64,000 nt of DNA from CAMAVH01 sp964628235 (GTDB taxonomy: Bacteria > Pseudomonadota > Alphaproteobacteria > SMXQ01). The first letter of the stretch is position 1, and every line of letters starts with the position of its first letter. Below are positions 44,718 to 53,738 of the stretch, piece by piece. The stretch is taken from NCBI GenBank assembly GCA_964628235.1, contig CAZVLU010000003.1, positions 1-64,000 of the forward strand, given 5' to 3'. The position numbers and the translations under genes were made by a program. Below the pieces are notes generated by a model, which was given only the letters and a program-made list of their open reading frames with translations, was not told where the DNA came from and did not search any database.

Positions 44718-45260
44718 ATGGGTCAGCCCGTCGGACAGTTGCGCCACTTTGCGATGTCGGTGCCCGATCCCTGGGCGACCGCCGAATTCTATATCCATTC
44801 CTTCGGCTTCAAATTCGTCGGCGAGACCGACTCGCGCCTCGCCGAGGGCTGCTATATTTCCGACGGCGTCATCAACATCGCGCTGCTGAAATACAAATCT
44901 GACGAAGTGTCGCAAGGCACCGGTAAGGATTTCGTCGGCATCCATCACATCGGCATCTGGGTCGACGACGTCGAGGAGACGCGCCAGCGCGTCGAGGCGG
45001 CCGGCGGCCAATGGATCATGGGCGAGCCTGATCCCACCAACGGCAGCTTCTACGAAGTGAAGTTCACCGATCCCAACGGCGTCATCTTCGATCTCACGCA
45101 CAATGGCTGGGGCGGCTCGCAGCGCTATCCGGGCACGCCCGGCAGCGAATCGACATTGCCGCGTAAGCTGGTCGAGCGCTTCAGCGAGCGCCGCGCCAAG
45201 GCGCGTGACGACATGGCCAAGAAGACGGGCGAAGCCGAACTGGTGAAGAGCGACAAGTAA
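44718..45260 (+). CDS. VOC (glyoxalase/ring-cleavage dioxygenase fold) family protein
   Basis: A 180-residue vicinal-oxygen-chelate protein. It starts VGQLRHFAMSVPDPWATAEFY, with the first metal His in the beta-1 strand. The second half has FVGIHHIGIWVDDVEETRQR and FYEVKFTDPNGVIFDLTHNGW, where Glu/His ligands are plausible. The last 35 residues are a charged extension. The VOC fold includes glyoxalases, extradiol dioxygenases and isomerases, and the exact activity is unknown. It follows the Rieske gene on the same strand, with AGAAGGGAGCGG upstream of the ATG, and may process the oxygenase product. Confidence 0.88.
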   Translation: MGQPVGQLRHFAMSVPDPWATAEFYIHSFGFKFVGETDSRLAEGCYISDGVINIALLKYKSDEVSQGTGKDFVGIHHIGIWVDDVEETRQRVEAAGGQWIMGEPDPTNGSFYEVKFTDPNGVIFDLTHNGWGGSQRYPGTPGSESTLPRKLVERFSERRAKARDDMAKKTGEAELVKSDK

Positions 45261-45272
45261 CGCCCCGCATCC

Positions 45273-45977
45273 TCAGGCGGGCAGTTCTCGCTGAAGGAAA
45301 GCGAGCAACTTGGTCCAGGAGTCCTTCGCGGCGGCTTCATACGCCGCTCCGGCATGCGCCGGATTGTGGAAGCCGTGGCCGACATCCGGATAAAGATGAA
45401 ACTCATGCCGCACGCCGTGCTTAGCAAGCTCGGCCGAGGTTTTTTGCATGTCTTCCGGCGAGGGATTTTTATCCTGGCCGCCGGAGAAGGCGATGATCGG
45501 GCAGCGGATGTTCTTGAGCAGGTCGAACGGCGTTTGCGGCCCGTCGCCCCAAGGCAGCAGCACGCCGCCGCCGTAGAGGACGACCAGCGCGCGAAAGCCC
45601 TGGATTGCCCCGCCGCCGAGGAAAGCCATACGGCCGCCCATGCAATGGCCCATCAGGACGATGCTGTCGGGGCGAACATCGGGCCGTGCCTTTAAGAGAT
45701 CGAACGTCGCCTGCATGTCGGCGACCACTTCCGCATCCTTGAAATACTGCTTGCGGTCCTTCATCGGCACGTCGCGTGAAGTGCGGTGCGAAACATCGGG
45801 GACAGCCACGCGATAACCGGCATCTACCAATCTGCGCACGACGAGTTTGGTGAAATCGTCGAGACCCTCACGGTGATACATGAGAACGATCGCGGGGCGG
45901 GCTTTGGCGTCGCCCGGTCCGTCGAGGTAGATTTCCATGGGGTTGCCGCCCACGGTGATGGTTTCGGTCTTTGCCAA
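45273..45977 (-). CDS. Dienelactone hydrolase family protein
   Basis: A 234-residue alpha/beta hydrolase of the carboxymethylenebutenolidase family. The nucleophile is cysteine C112 in GHCMGG, as in dienelactone hydrolase. The Asp is in FSGGQDKNPSPED and the His in YPDVGHGFHNP. It would open lactones formed after aromatic ring cleavage or act on related esters. It is convergent with the VOC gene (12 bp), so regulated separately from it, and fits the oxidative catabolic neighbourhood. Confidence 0.9.
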   Translation of the reverse strand: MAKTETITVGGNPMEIYLDGPGDAKARPAIVLMYHREGLDDFTKLVVRRLVDAGYRVAVPDVSHRTSRDVPMKDRKQYFKDAEVVADMQATFDLLKARPDVRPDSIVLMGHCMGGRMAFLGGGAIQGFRALVVLYGGGVLLPWGDGPQTPFDLLKNIRCPIIAFSGGQDKNPSPEDMQKTSAELAKHGVRHEFHLYPDVGHGFHNPAHAGAAYEAAAKDSWTKLLAFLQRELPA

Positions 45978-46105
45978 AATTCGCCTCCGCGATTGTCGTA
46001 ATGTTATGCCGCGTTCATTCCTTGGCAGCGGCGCGCGCTCGCATGATCAAGGCTTATGCCGCCGGTCACGATGTCGTAAGCGTTGATCGACACTCTAGGT
46101 CTCTC

Positions 46106-47179
46106 CTATGACGGAAGAGCGCTGGTCAGCCAATCGGTCTCGATATGGCGACCGACGCCAGTCTCCAGAGCTTTTTTGTATATGGCATAGCCGGTCGCGG
46201 CGAATTGGTAGCCGAGGCCGGTGTAGTTGAGGAACACGGTGATGTCTGAGGCCTTGCCGCGGCCCGGCATGCGGCCGAGCAGCAGGTCCGACAGTTCCGG
46301 CAGACTGTCTTGCTTGAGCGCGGAACTGAGCGCCGCTTTCTGATGTTCGGTATCCTTGGCGAGGTCGGCGCCTTCGCCGCGCAGGATGTGCGAGATCGCC
46401 TTACGGATATGGGTGACGACGATATCGGCGCGACCAACCGCGCTCGCGTCCAATTCCAGTCGTTTGAGGCTGCTGACATGCATGCCGGGCGCGAGAAGCT
46501 CGGCCGGCAGCACAGGCTGCATGCTGTTGGTGGCGCACATCACGACATCGGCGCCATCGACCGCCTCGTGCAGGCTGCCGGCTACGATAGTCTCAACGTT
46601 GAGCAACTCGCGCATCTCTTTGGCGAAGGTGGCGCGGCTGGCGGGATTGGGGCTGTAGCAGCGCAGGCGCTTGATCGGGCGGACGGCGCAGATCGCCATG
46701 GCCTGGCCGCTCGCCTGATGGCCGGAGCCGATGATGGCGGCTTCGCTGGCGTCGGCGCGGGCAAGGTGCTTGGCCGCGAGGCCGCAAGTCGCGCCGACGC
46801 GCATGCGCTGCACTTCGCCGTCGGGATAGATCGCCAAAGGTTCGCCGGTTTCGGTGCTGAACAATAGCACCAGTCCGACATAGCGCTGGTTCGGCGCAGC
46901 CGGCACCTTGACGCGTCGCAGGCCGGCGTCGGATTTGGGCCAGGTCAGGATATCGGAATTGATGCGCACGGCGGCGATGCCGAATTTCGGGATCACGCCA
47001 TCCATGCTCAGCAGGGAATAGAGCGCGTCGTCGCGCGCGGTGGCGGTGAGGATTTCCGAGCGCACGCCGTTGACGCCATGGGCCGTGCCCAGTTCTTTAT
47101 AGGCGATCTCCATAGCGTCGAGGCAGTCGGACATCGTCAAAATCTCGGCGATATCCTCGTTCGAGAGCAGCATCGTCAT
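46106..47179 (-). CDS. Ornithine cyclodeaminase / mu-crystallin family protein
   Basis: A 357-residue NAD(P)-binding enzyme of the OCD/mu-crystallin superfamily. Motifs are LLSNEDIAEILTMSDCLDAM at the start, VGLVLLFSTETGEPLAIYP, and the dinucleotide fold AAIIGSGHQASGQAMAICA. I chose the ATG at 47179, whose ATGA overlaps the stop of the MmgE/PrpD gene by four bases; the frame is open 14 codons further. Family members include ketimine reductases and alanine or ornithine dehydrogenase-like enzymes. The pairing with MmgE/PrpD suggests that they act on the same carboxylate. Confidence 0.88.
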   Translation of the reverse strand: MTMLLSNEDIAEILTMSDCLDAMEIAYKELGTAHGVNGVRSEILTATARDDALYSLLSMDGVIPKFGIAAVRINSDILTWPKSDAGLRRVKVPAAPNQRYVGLVLLFSTETGEPLAIYPDGEVQRMRVGATCGLAAKHLARADASEAAIIGSGHQASGQAMAICAVRPIKRLRCYSPNPASRATFAKEMRELLNVETIVAGSLHEAVDGADVVMCATNSMQPVLPAELLAPGMHVSSLKRLELDASAVGRADIVVTHIRKAISHILRGEGADLAKDTEHQKAALSSALKQDSLPELSDLLLGRMPGRGKASDITVFLNYTGLGYQFAATGYAIYKKALETGVGRHIETDWLTSALPS

Positions 47180-48582
47180 GGCGCGGATCTCCGCGGAGCC
47201 TTGCTCATGAGCGGCTGCCATAGAGCGCGCAGCTCCCGGACGCTCTTTCTCGTTTCCAGGCCGCGTAGGGCCTCGATCAGTTTAGCGCTAGCCGCAGCAC
47301 CCAGAATCGGCGTCATCAGGTCGCTCGCCTTGTCCTCGATCTCGCCGCGCGACATGGGGTTGTCGGCGCTGCCGCGCACGGCGACGGCGCGGCGCGAGAT
47401 ATGGACGCCGTCGCGCGTCGTCACGTCGACGATGGCCTGGCGGCGCGGGCGAGCCTGCATAAGCTCCTCGCTCGGCTGGATCTTCATGCGCTTGCGCAAG
47501 GCCAGCACCTGCGGATCTTTCATGCGCGCATGGTCATGCACCGACTCGAAGGTCAGCTTGCCGTCGATCAGCAAAACGGCCAGCAGATGCTGCACGTTGA
47601 CGTCGGGCATTGGCGCGCCGTCCACCGTGCGGGCCGAGCGGGTCGGCAGGTGGATGGTGACCTTGTCGACATTCGCGCCGGTGAGGCCGATGGCATCGAT
47701 GATCTGCGTCATGGCGTCGAGCGCCGATTGCGCCGGCGAGCCGACGCACCATTTCTTGATATTGGTGCCGAGGATTTCAAAACGGGCGCCGAGCCCGTCC
47801 ATGAGTTGCGAGGGGTCGGCTTTCGTCGAGAAGGCTTCGAAAAAATTGCGCTCGCCGCTGAACACGTCGTCGACGCCTGTGAAGCCGGCGGCGACCATGG
47901 CCGCCGCTGTCGCGCCGTTGCGCGCCGGCATGCCGCCGAAGTCGAAGGCTTTTTCGATATGGTCCGAATCGCGCACGTTGCAGGCGACGCCGGAGGCTTG
48001 CTGCGCGCAGTAGGAGAGCAGGTGGCGCGCTTGTAGCGCATCGATGCCAAGCAGCGCGCCGGCGGCGGCCCCGGCCCCGAAGGTGCCGCCGAAGCTATGG
48101 GTGCTGCGCGAAGCGGCTGCAAACTCCTCGGCGCCGAGGGCGTAATTGAGGCGCGCGCCGACGTCATACCCGAGGACGACGGCTTTCACGAAAGCCTCGC
48201 CGCCGGCGTCGACGCGTTCTGCGGCGGCCAGCGCGGCGGGAATCACGGCGCAGCCTGGATGAGTGCGCGACGGCGCATGCGAATCGTCGGTCTCGTCAGC
48301 ATGCGCGAGCATCCCGTTGACGAGGGCGGCATTGATCATCGAGGTGGCGAGCGAGGTGCCGACGACGGAGGACTCCGGCGGACCGCCAAGGCCGCCTGCG
48401 AAGGCGATGGCCGCTTGTCCAGGCGGCAGGCCAGTGCCGGAAACCATGGCGGCGATCGTGTCGAGGATATGCTGCTTGGCCTTTTCGACGACTTCGACGG
48501 GGAGGGCGCGCAGACGCGCATCCGCGATATAGCCGCTCAGCTCGCGCGTCGGTTGGCTGATCTCCTGGAGCGACTGGATCAC
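47176..48582 (-). CDS. MmgE/PrpD family protein (2-methylcitrate dehydratase-like)
   Basis: A 468-residue protein of the MmgE/PrpD family, whose known members are 2-methylcitrate dehydratase, cis-aconitate decarboxylase and an iminodisuccinate epimerase. Visible features are VEKAKQHILDTIAAMVSGTG at the N-terminus, VNGMLAHADETDDSHAPSRT, THPGCAVIPAALAAAE and HSFGGTFGAGAAAGAL. It is first in a two-gene unit with the OCD-like gene (4-bp overlap) and divergent from the LysR regulator, which probably controls it through the dyad at 48627. Confidence 0.9.
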   Translation of the reverse strand: MIQSLQEISQPTRELSGYIADARLRALPVEVVEKAKQHILDTIAAMVSGTGLPPGQAAIAFAGGLGGPPESSVVGTSLATSMINAALVNGMLAHADETDDSHAPSRTHPGCAVIPAALAAAERVDAGGEAFVKAVVLGYDVGARLNYALGAEEFAAASRSTHSFGGTFGAGAAAGALLGIDALQARHLLSYCAQQASGVACNVRDSDHIEKAFDFGGMPARNGATAAAMVAAGFTGVDDVFSGERNFFEAFSTKADPSQLMDGLGARFEILGTNIKKWCVGSPAQSALDAMTQIIDAIGLTGANVDKVTIHLPTRSARTVDGAPMPDVNVQHLLAVLLIDGKLTFESVHDHARMKDPQVLALRKRMKIQPSEELMQARPRRQAIVDVTTRDGVHISRRAVAVRGSADNPMSRGEIEDKASDLMTPILGAAASAKLIEALRGLETRKSVRELRALWQPLMSKAPRRSAP

Positions 48583-48626
48583 GGCGCCCTATGTCCCTGT
48601 TATGTGACGTTCTTTGGTCTTCTTTT

Positions 48627-48656
48627 GCGGCGATATGATTATACAATCTTCGCCGC
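48627..48656. promoter_or_regulatory. Inverted repeat in MmgE/LysR divergent promoter, candidate LysR operator
   Basis: GCGGCGA (48627-48633) and TCGCCGC (48650-48656) are perfect 7-bp inverted arms with a 16-base AT-rich centre. On the minus strand the centre contains a perfect TATAAT (48643-48638), a good -10 for the MmgE gene, while the -35 region is poor. That combination is typical of activator-dependent promoters under LysR control. Confidence 0.5.
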
Positions 48657-48734
48657 CTGCCCCACGAATAATGTTCATTCCGTTTCGGAGATAAAGGGGG
48701 CGGCGCCGGGCAGGGCGTTTCAGGACTCACAGGC

Positions 48735-49667
48735 ATGGACCTTAGCGACATCAAGACGTTTCTCCGCGTGGTGCAGCGCAAAAGCTTCAGCGCCGCCGCC
48801 GCCGAAATGAACGTCTCGCAATCGACGGTCAGCAAGCATGTGGCGCGGCTCGAGGAAACCCTCGGCGTGCAGCTCTTGCATCGCTCGACTCAACAACTGT
48901 CGCTCACTGACGCGGGGACGGATTTTTTCGCCCGCGCCACCAGCATCGTCGCTGAACTCGAGGAGGCCCAGCTGGCCGCATCGGCCCTGGGCGCAGGGGC
49001 AAAGGGCGCCTTGCGGGTCCATTCCACCTTCGGCATCGGCCATAGTTTCGTGGCCCCGGCCGTCGCGCGTTTTCTTGAGCTTTATCCGGATATCACGGTC
49101 CAACTCGTGTTGGCGCCGGGCGATACTGTCAACGTGATCGAACAGGATATAGACGTCACCATCCGTTTGTCGACGGAACGCGAGCCCCTGAAGGATCAGA
49201 CCAGCCTCACGCGATTCACGCTGGGCCAGATGCGCTATCTGATCTGCGCCACGCCAGGCTATTTCGCGCGCGCCGGCTGCCCGGCAACGCCGAAGGATCT
49301 CGAGCGCCACAACTGCCTCGTCCATTCACTGCAGGCCGGCGCCAATCATTGGTATTTCGAAGGTCCGCATGGGCCTTATGCCGTGAAGGTTCGCGGGCGC
49401 TTCAGCAGCAACAGCGGCGCCGCCTTGTATGACGCGGTGGACCGCGGCCTCGGCCTTGCCCGCGTATTGGAGCATGTGGTGCGCGACCGTGTCGCCAGAG
49501 GCGAACTGCAGACGATCTTCGCCGACCAGACGCGCTCAAACTATTTCGTCACAGCCTATATTCCTCGCGTCAAACGCTTGCCGGCGAAAACCGAACTGTT
49601 CCTTGATTTTCTCAAGGACACGCTGGCTGGGGGCGGTACAGATAGCCGCGAGGCGCGGGTCGAATAG
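48735..49667 (+). CDS. LysR family transcriptional regulator
   Basis: A 310-residue regulator. The N-terminal helix-turn-helix is canonical: LSDIKTFLRVVQRKSFSAAA, followed by MNVSQSTVSKHVARLEETLG. The effector-binding domain starts near 90 and continues to the C-terminus. It is divergent from the MmgE/PrpD-OCD unit across a 152-bp gap with an inverted repeat, and ends about 150 bp before the TcuA-like gene on the same strand, so either neighbour could be a target. The ligand is unknown; pathway intermediates are usual. Confidence 0.93.
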   Translation: MDLSDIKTFLRVVQRKSFSAAAAEMNVSQSTVSKHVARLEETLGVQLLHRSTQQLSLTDAGTDFFARATSIVAELEEAQLAASALGAGAKGALRVHSTFGIGHSFVAPAVARFLELYPDITVQLVLAPGDTVNVIEQDIDVTIRLSTEREPLKDQTSLTRFTLGQMRYLICATPGYFARAGCPATPKDLERHNCLVHSLQAGANHWYFEGPHGPYAVKVRGRFSSNSGAALYDAVDRGLGLARVLEHVVRDRVARGELQTIFADQTRSNYFVTAYIPRVKRLPAKTELFLDFLKDTLAGGGTDSREARVE

Positions 49668-49814
49668 ACGTTATTCGTCTTTGGCGGCTTCCCGCCAAGA
49701 GATCATCCCCTTAACGTCCGAGCGTGATACGGCCAAGCCTGCCGTACTCTTGCATCTGATAGAAGAGCAGGACCCGCCAGAGGTCCACTCCAACGCTTCT
49801 GGGAGAGACGCGCC

Positions 49815-51296
49815 ATGAAGGCGAAAGAAACCTACGACATCATCGTCATCGGCGGCGGCAGCGCCGCGTTCGACGCGGCGGTCGCCGCCAAGAAGGCCGG
49901 CGCCGACCGCATCTTGATGCTGGAGAAGGCCCCGGAGGCCGAATACGGCGGCAATGCGCGCTATTCCGGCACGGGCTTTCGGTTCTGGCATGGCGGCGGT
50001 CCGGAAATTCGCGAATTCCTGCCCGATCTCGACGAGGCCACCTTCCAGACGCTGCAGATCGCGCCCTACAGCGAGGATGATTTCCTCGCCGACCTCAACC
50101 GCATGACCTTGAACCGTATGGATCCGGTGCTGGCGAAAACGCTGGTGGGCGAATCGAACAAGGCGGTCCATTGGATGAAGGATGTCGGCATACGCTGGGA
50201 AATCCTCAAGGAGCACGCAAAGGTCAACGGCAAGAAATATTTCGAGAAGGGCATCGCCATCCATGTGGCCGGTGGCGGCATCGGTCAGCTCGAGCAGTGG
50301 CGCGCCATCGCCGAAGCGCACGGCATCGAGATTCGGTTCAATGCGCCGGTGTCGGCCATCCACGGCAACATGCACCGGGTCGAAGGCGTGCGCGTCTGCG
50401 GCGAGGACGGCGAATATGACATCGCCGCGCGCGCCGTGATCGCCTGCGCCGGCGGCTTCCAGGCGAGCGCCGAGATGCGCGCGCGCTATCTCTCGGGAAA
50501 TGCCGATTTCGTCAAGGTGCGCGGCTCTAAGCACGACACCGGCGAAGTGCTGCGCTACCTGATCGAACTCGGCGCCGCGACCGACGGCCATTGGCAATCT
50601 GGTCATATGTCGCCGATCGATGCCAAAGCGCCGTCCTTCGAGACGCCGCAGCATGCCGACGGCCGCGGCAACACGCAGAGTCGTTACGATTATCCCTTCG
50701 GCATTTCGCTGAATTCGCTCGGCCAGCGCTTCTTCGACGAAGGCGAAGCGCAACATTCCTACACCTATGCCAAGACCGGGCGCGCCGTGCTGGCCCAGCC
50801 CGGCGCCGTCGCCTGGCAAATCTACGATCAGAAGGGGCTGCGCCAGCGGCGCTATCCGGAGCATCCGGCGACCTTTGAGGAAGCCGACAGCATCGGCGCA
50901 TTGGCCAAGAAGATCGGCCTCGCGCCGGAGGTGGTGGAACATACCGTCGCGGAATATAACGCGGCCTGCCGCGATGACATCAAATATGATCCGACCCGCC
51001 CCGACGGCAAACACACCGTCGGCCTGGAGATTCCCAAGTCGAATTGGGCGACGCGCATCGACGAAGGCCCGTTCCGCGCCTATCCGGTCACCTGCGGCAT
51101 CACCTTCACCTTTGGCGGCCTCAAGGTGAACCCGCGCGCCCAGGTGCTGAACGGCAAGCTTGAGCCGATCAAGGGGCTCTATGCCTCCGGCGACATCTTG
51201 GGCTTGTTTTTCCACAACTATCCGTCCTTCACAGGACAGACGCGTAACGCCGTGTTTGGCCGCCTGGCGGGCGACAGCGCGGTGCGGGACAACTAG
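49815..51296 (+). CDS. FAD-dependent dehydrogenase, TcuA (tricarballylate dehydrogenase)-like
   Basis: A 493-residue flavoprotein of the fumarate reductase / succinate dehydrogenase flavoprotein superfamily. The Rossmann motif is YDIIVIGGGSAAFDAAVAA. It continues with GGNARYSGTGFRFW, AVIACAGGFQASAEMR, and the C-terminal TCGITFTFGGLKVNPRAQ and GLYASGDILGLF motifs that bind FAD and shape the active site. The closest named family I recognise is TcuA. No TcuB iron-sulfur/cytochrome partner is next to it. It is followed by a VOC gene and a Bug binding protein, which suggests a small carboxylate-use operon. Confidence 0.85.
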   Translation: MKAKETYDIIVIGGGSAAFDAAVAAKKAGADRILMLEKAPEAEYGGNARYSGTGFRFWHGGGPEIREFLPDLDEATFQTLQIAPYSEDDFLADLNRMTLNRMDPVLAKTLVGESNKAVHWMKDVGIRWEILKEHAKVNGKKYFEKGIAIHVAGGGIGQLEQWRAIAEAHGIEIRFNAPVSAIHGNMHRVEGVRVCGEDGEYDIAARAVIACAGGFQASAEMRARYLSGNADFVKVRGSKHDTGEVLRYLIELGAATDGHWQSGHMSPIDAKAPSFETPQHADGRGNTQSRYDYPFGISLNSLGQRFFDEGEAQHSYTYAKTGRAVLAQPGAVAWQIYDQKGLRQRRYPEHPATFEEADSIGALAKKIGLAPEVVEHTVAEYNAACRDDIKYDPTRPDGKHTVGLEIPKSNWATRIDEGPFRAYPVTCGITFTFGGLKVNPRAQVLNGKLEPIKGLYASGDILGLFFHNYPSFTGQTRNAVFGRLAGDSAVRDN

Positions 51297-51359
51297 CGGC
51301 GGCCTCGCGAGGCCCCTATAATCTATCCTAACAATACGAAACGCTTAGGGAGACACATC

Positions 51360-51761
51360 ATGGCGCGCATCAAACATCTGGCGATCAAAACTGCAGACCC
51401 TGCCCGTCTCGGAAAGTTTTACGAAGAGACGTTCGGCATGACCTGCATCCACACGTCGGCCAACGGCGGGATGTACATGACGGACGGCTATCTCACCCTG
51501 GCGCTGCTCAAGCAGCGCCCCAACGACACGGCGCCCGGCCTCAACCATTTCGGCTTCGAGGTGGAAAATGCCGACGAGATTTCCAAAAAAATCGTCAAGG
51601 CGAAGCTGCCGGAACCGACGCAGCGGCCTTCGACCACGCCCTTCGCGGAGAAGCGCGCCATGGATCCCGACGGCAACCTGTTCGACATTTCCGAACATGG
51701 CTATGCCGATGTCGAATATCCGCTCGATGATGGCGTGAAGCAAAAAGAGACGGTCCGCTGA
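51360..51761 (+). CDS. VOC family protein
   Basis: A 133-residue single-VOC-module protein. The start RIKHLAIKTADPARLGKFYE holds the first metal His; GLNHFGFEVENADEISKKI and RAMDPDGNLFDISEHGY provide the second His and the Glu. It could be an isomerase, epimerase or lyase. It lies 63 bp after the TcuA-like gene with AGGGAGACACATC before the ATG, and is followed by the Bug-type gene, so the three probably form one transcript. Confidence 0.88.
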   Translation: MARIKHLAIKTADPARLGKFYEETFGMTCIHTSANGGMYMTDGYLTLALLKQRPNDTAPGLNHFGFEVENADEISKKIVKAKLPEPTQRPSTTPFAEKRAMDPDGNLFDISEHGYADVEYPLDDGVKQKETVR

Positions 51762-51825
51762 ACTCTGCAACTTTTGTCGCAGAGGTTTATAAAAACGGGA
51801 CTGCTCACACAGGGAGAAGACGATA

Positions 51826-52848
51826 ATGCACGTGCGCATATTTGCAGCCACTGTTCTGGCGGCTTTGGCGGCGGCTCCGGCCGTCGCGCAGGAGAATTTC
51901 TACGCCGGCAAAAGCTTAAACTTGATCGCCGGTTTCCCGCCGGGCGGCGGCGTCGACGGCGAGATGCGCGTTGTGGCGCGCCATTTCGCCCGCTTCATTC
52001 CGGGCAATCCGACGATCGTCGCCAAGAACATGCCGGGCGCCGGCGGCATCATTCTCGGCAACCATCTCTACAGCGTCGCCGACAAGGACGGCCTCACCGT
52101 CGGCATGCCGGGGCGTAGCGGCTTTCTCCTCAGCAACGTTGTCAAAGAGAAGGGCGTGAATTTCGATCTCGCAAAATTCGACTATATCGGCGGGGCCGGC
52201 AGCACCAACAGCATCCTATGGCTGCGCGAGCAGGCTGGCGTCAGCACAGTCGCGGACATCAAGAGCGCCAAGCGCGAGATCATTCTCGGCGCCTGGTCGC
52301 AGCGTTCGCAGAACGCCATCGTGCCGAAGGTGCTGCAGAAGTACGAAGGCTGGCCGTTCAAGGTGGTGCATGGCTATCCCGGCACCAACGAAGTGCTGAT
52401 CGCCCTTGAGCGCGGGGAGATCGATGGCCTCTATTCGCACGAAGGCAGCATCGCCAACACCCGCCCGGACTTGATCAGCAGCGGCAAGATCAAGGCGGTG
52501 TTCCAGACTTTCGAGGACATGCCGAACGTGCCGATCATGAGCGAGCTCATCAGCAACCCGAAAGAGAAGGCGCTGCTCGCGCTGCTCAACGCGCCGAGCC
52601 AGGTCGGTCTGCCGCTGATGGCGCCGCCGGGCATTCCGAAGGACCGCCTCGAAGTGTTGCGGGCGTCCTATCTGAAGATGGTGGAGGACAAGGAGTATCG
52701 CGACGAGGCGGAGAAGCGCAGCTTGCCGGTCGGCCGCGCCATGAGCGGGCCGCAGCTCCAGAAGCTCATCGCTGAGAACCTTTCCTCGGTGCAGGAGGAT
52801 GTGCTGCAGGAGTATCTCAGCTACATGGACGACAAGGGCGGCAAGTAA
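51826..52848 (+). CDS. Bug/TctC-family periplasmic substrate-binding protein
   Basis: A 340-residue tripartite-tricarboxylate-type binding protein with a signal peptide (VLAALAAAPAVAQ). The binding-domain signature is NLIAGFPPGGGVDGEMR, followed by NMPGAGGIILGNHLY and HGYPGTNEVLIALERGEIDG. No TctA/TctB permease genes are nearby. It follows the TcuA-like and VOC genes and is closed by a strong terminator at 52883. It probably senses or carries the substrate of the upstream enzymes. Confidence 0.9.
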   Translation: MHVRIFAATVLAALAAAPAVAQENFYAGKSLNLIAGFPPGGGVDGEMRVVARHFARFIPGNPTIVAKNMPGAGGIILGNHLYSVADKDGLTVGMPGRSGFLLSNVVKEKGVNFDLAKFDYIGGAGSTNSILWLREQAGVSTVADIKSAKREIILGAWSQRSQNAIVPKVLQKYEGWPFKVVHGYPGTNEVLIALERGEIDGLYSHEGSIANTRPDLISSGKIKAVFQTFEDMPNVPIMSELISNPKEKALLALLNAPSQVGLPLMAPPGIPKDRLEVLRASYLKMVEDKEYRDEAEKRSLPVGRAMSGPQLQKLIAENLSSVQEDVLQEYLSYMDDKGGK

Positions 52849-52882
52849 ATCGTTCTCTCGGAACTGCTCGATCGGGGCAATC

Positions 52883-52912
52883 AAAGGCCGGCTCGATGAG
52901 CCGGCCTTTTTT
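52883..52912 (+). terminator. Rho-independent terminator
   Basis: AAAGGCCGGCTC and GAGCCGGCCTTT form a 12-bp stem with a GATGA-like loop region, ending in a T-run. It ends the TcuA-VOC-Bug unit. On the opposite strand the stem could also end the convergent GntR transcript, but the AAA side makes it weaker there. Confidence 0.88.
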
Positions 52913-53018
52913 ATGCGCAGCAGATGCCGTGAAAAGTCGCAAATGCTTCAGACGTGCGAGGCGGCGGGTCCGCTTCGGGCCGGATCGCGATGCGAAAGAT
53001 GTTTCGGCGCGTAAACTC

Positions 53019-53738
53019 TCAGCGCGAGGTCGCGCTTCGCAGTTTGGTCTCGGGTTCGCCGAAGATCGCGCCTTCCGCGACCTTGGCGATTTTGCTGATA
53101 TGTGCTTCCAAAAGCTCGCAGGCCAGATCGGCGTCGCGTTTGAGCGTGGCTTGCACGATTTTCGTATGATCGTTGCTCAATCCGGTGCGGGGGAAATCGC
53201 GCCGCAAGGTGGTGCGATATCTATATCGCAGCGATTGGTCGTAAAGCTGCTGGGTGAAATGCAGCAGACGTTGCGTGGGGCAGGCGGAGATCAGCTCCAA
53301 ATGGAAGTCGCGGTTCGCGTTTTCCCATATGATCACGGCGTCAGCCGTTTTTTTCGTCAGGCTCACTTCCAGGCGTTCCAGCGTATAGCGGGCCGCCACG
53401 ACGCGCGTTTCCCAACCGATGTCACCATGAATGATCGCCTGCCGCAGCGCTTCCACCTCGATGAGCTTTCGGGCTGCCGTGATGTCGAGAAGGTCTTGGT
53501 GCGAGATTTGCGAGACCCAAAAGCCGCGCTGCGATACCGATTCGACCAGTCCGTCCGACAGAAGGCGCGTGAGCGCCTCTCGAATGGCGCTGGCGCCGTA
53601 TCCGAAGGTCGCCGTCAGATGTTGGATGCGCAGCTTCTCGCCCGGCTCCAAACGGCCTGAGAGGATTTCTTGGCGAAGCAGCCAATAGGCTTTCTCGATG
53701 TCCGAGCTCGGTCGCGTTTTAATATCTGAAACAGCCAT
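53019..53738 (-). CDS. GntR family transcriptional regulator (FCD/FadR subfamily)
   Basis: A 239-residue repressor-type regulator. The N-terminal winged helix has DIEKAYWLLRQEILSGRLEPG and the recognition region TATFGYGASAIREALTRL, followed by LVESVSQRGFWVSQIS. The C-terminal FCD ligand domain shows ITAARKLIEVEALRQAI, with metal-binding His and Asp residues expected further on. It is divergent from the TauD-type dioxygenase gene, and a well-formed promoter overlapped by a 7-bp dyad lies between them, so it probably controls that gene. Its ligand is unknown. Confidence 0.92.
   Translation of the reverse strand: MAVSDIKTRPSSDIEKAYWLLRQEILSGRLEPGEKLRIQHLTATFGYGASAIREALTRLLSDGLVESVSQRGFWVSQISHQDLLDITAARKLIEVEALRQAIIHGDIGWETRVVAARYTLERLEVSLTKKTADAVIIWENANRDFHLELISACPTQRLLHFTQQLYDQSLRYRYRTTLRRDFPRTGLSNDHTKIVQATLKRDADLACELLEAHISKIAKVAEGAIFGEPETKLRSATSR

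Noticed and set aside
49671..51215. 514-codon open frame antisense to the TcuA-like gene
   Set aside because: Antisense of a well-supported flavoprotein; no coherent motifs.
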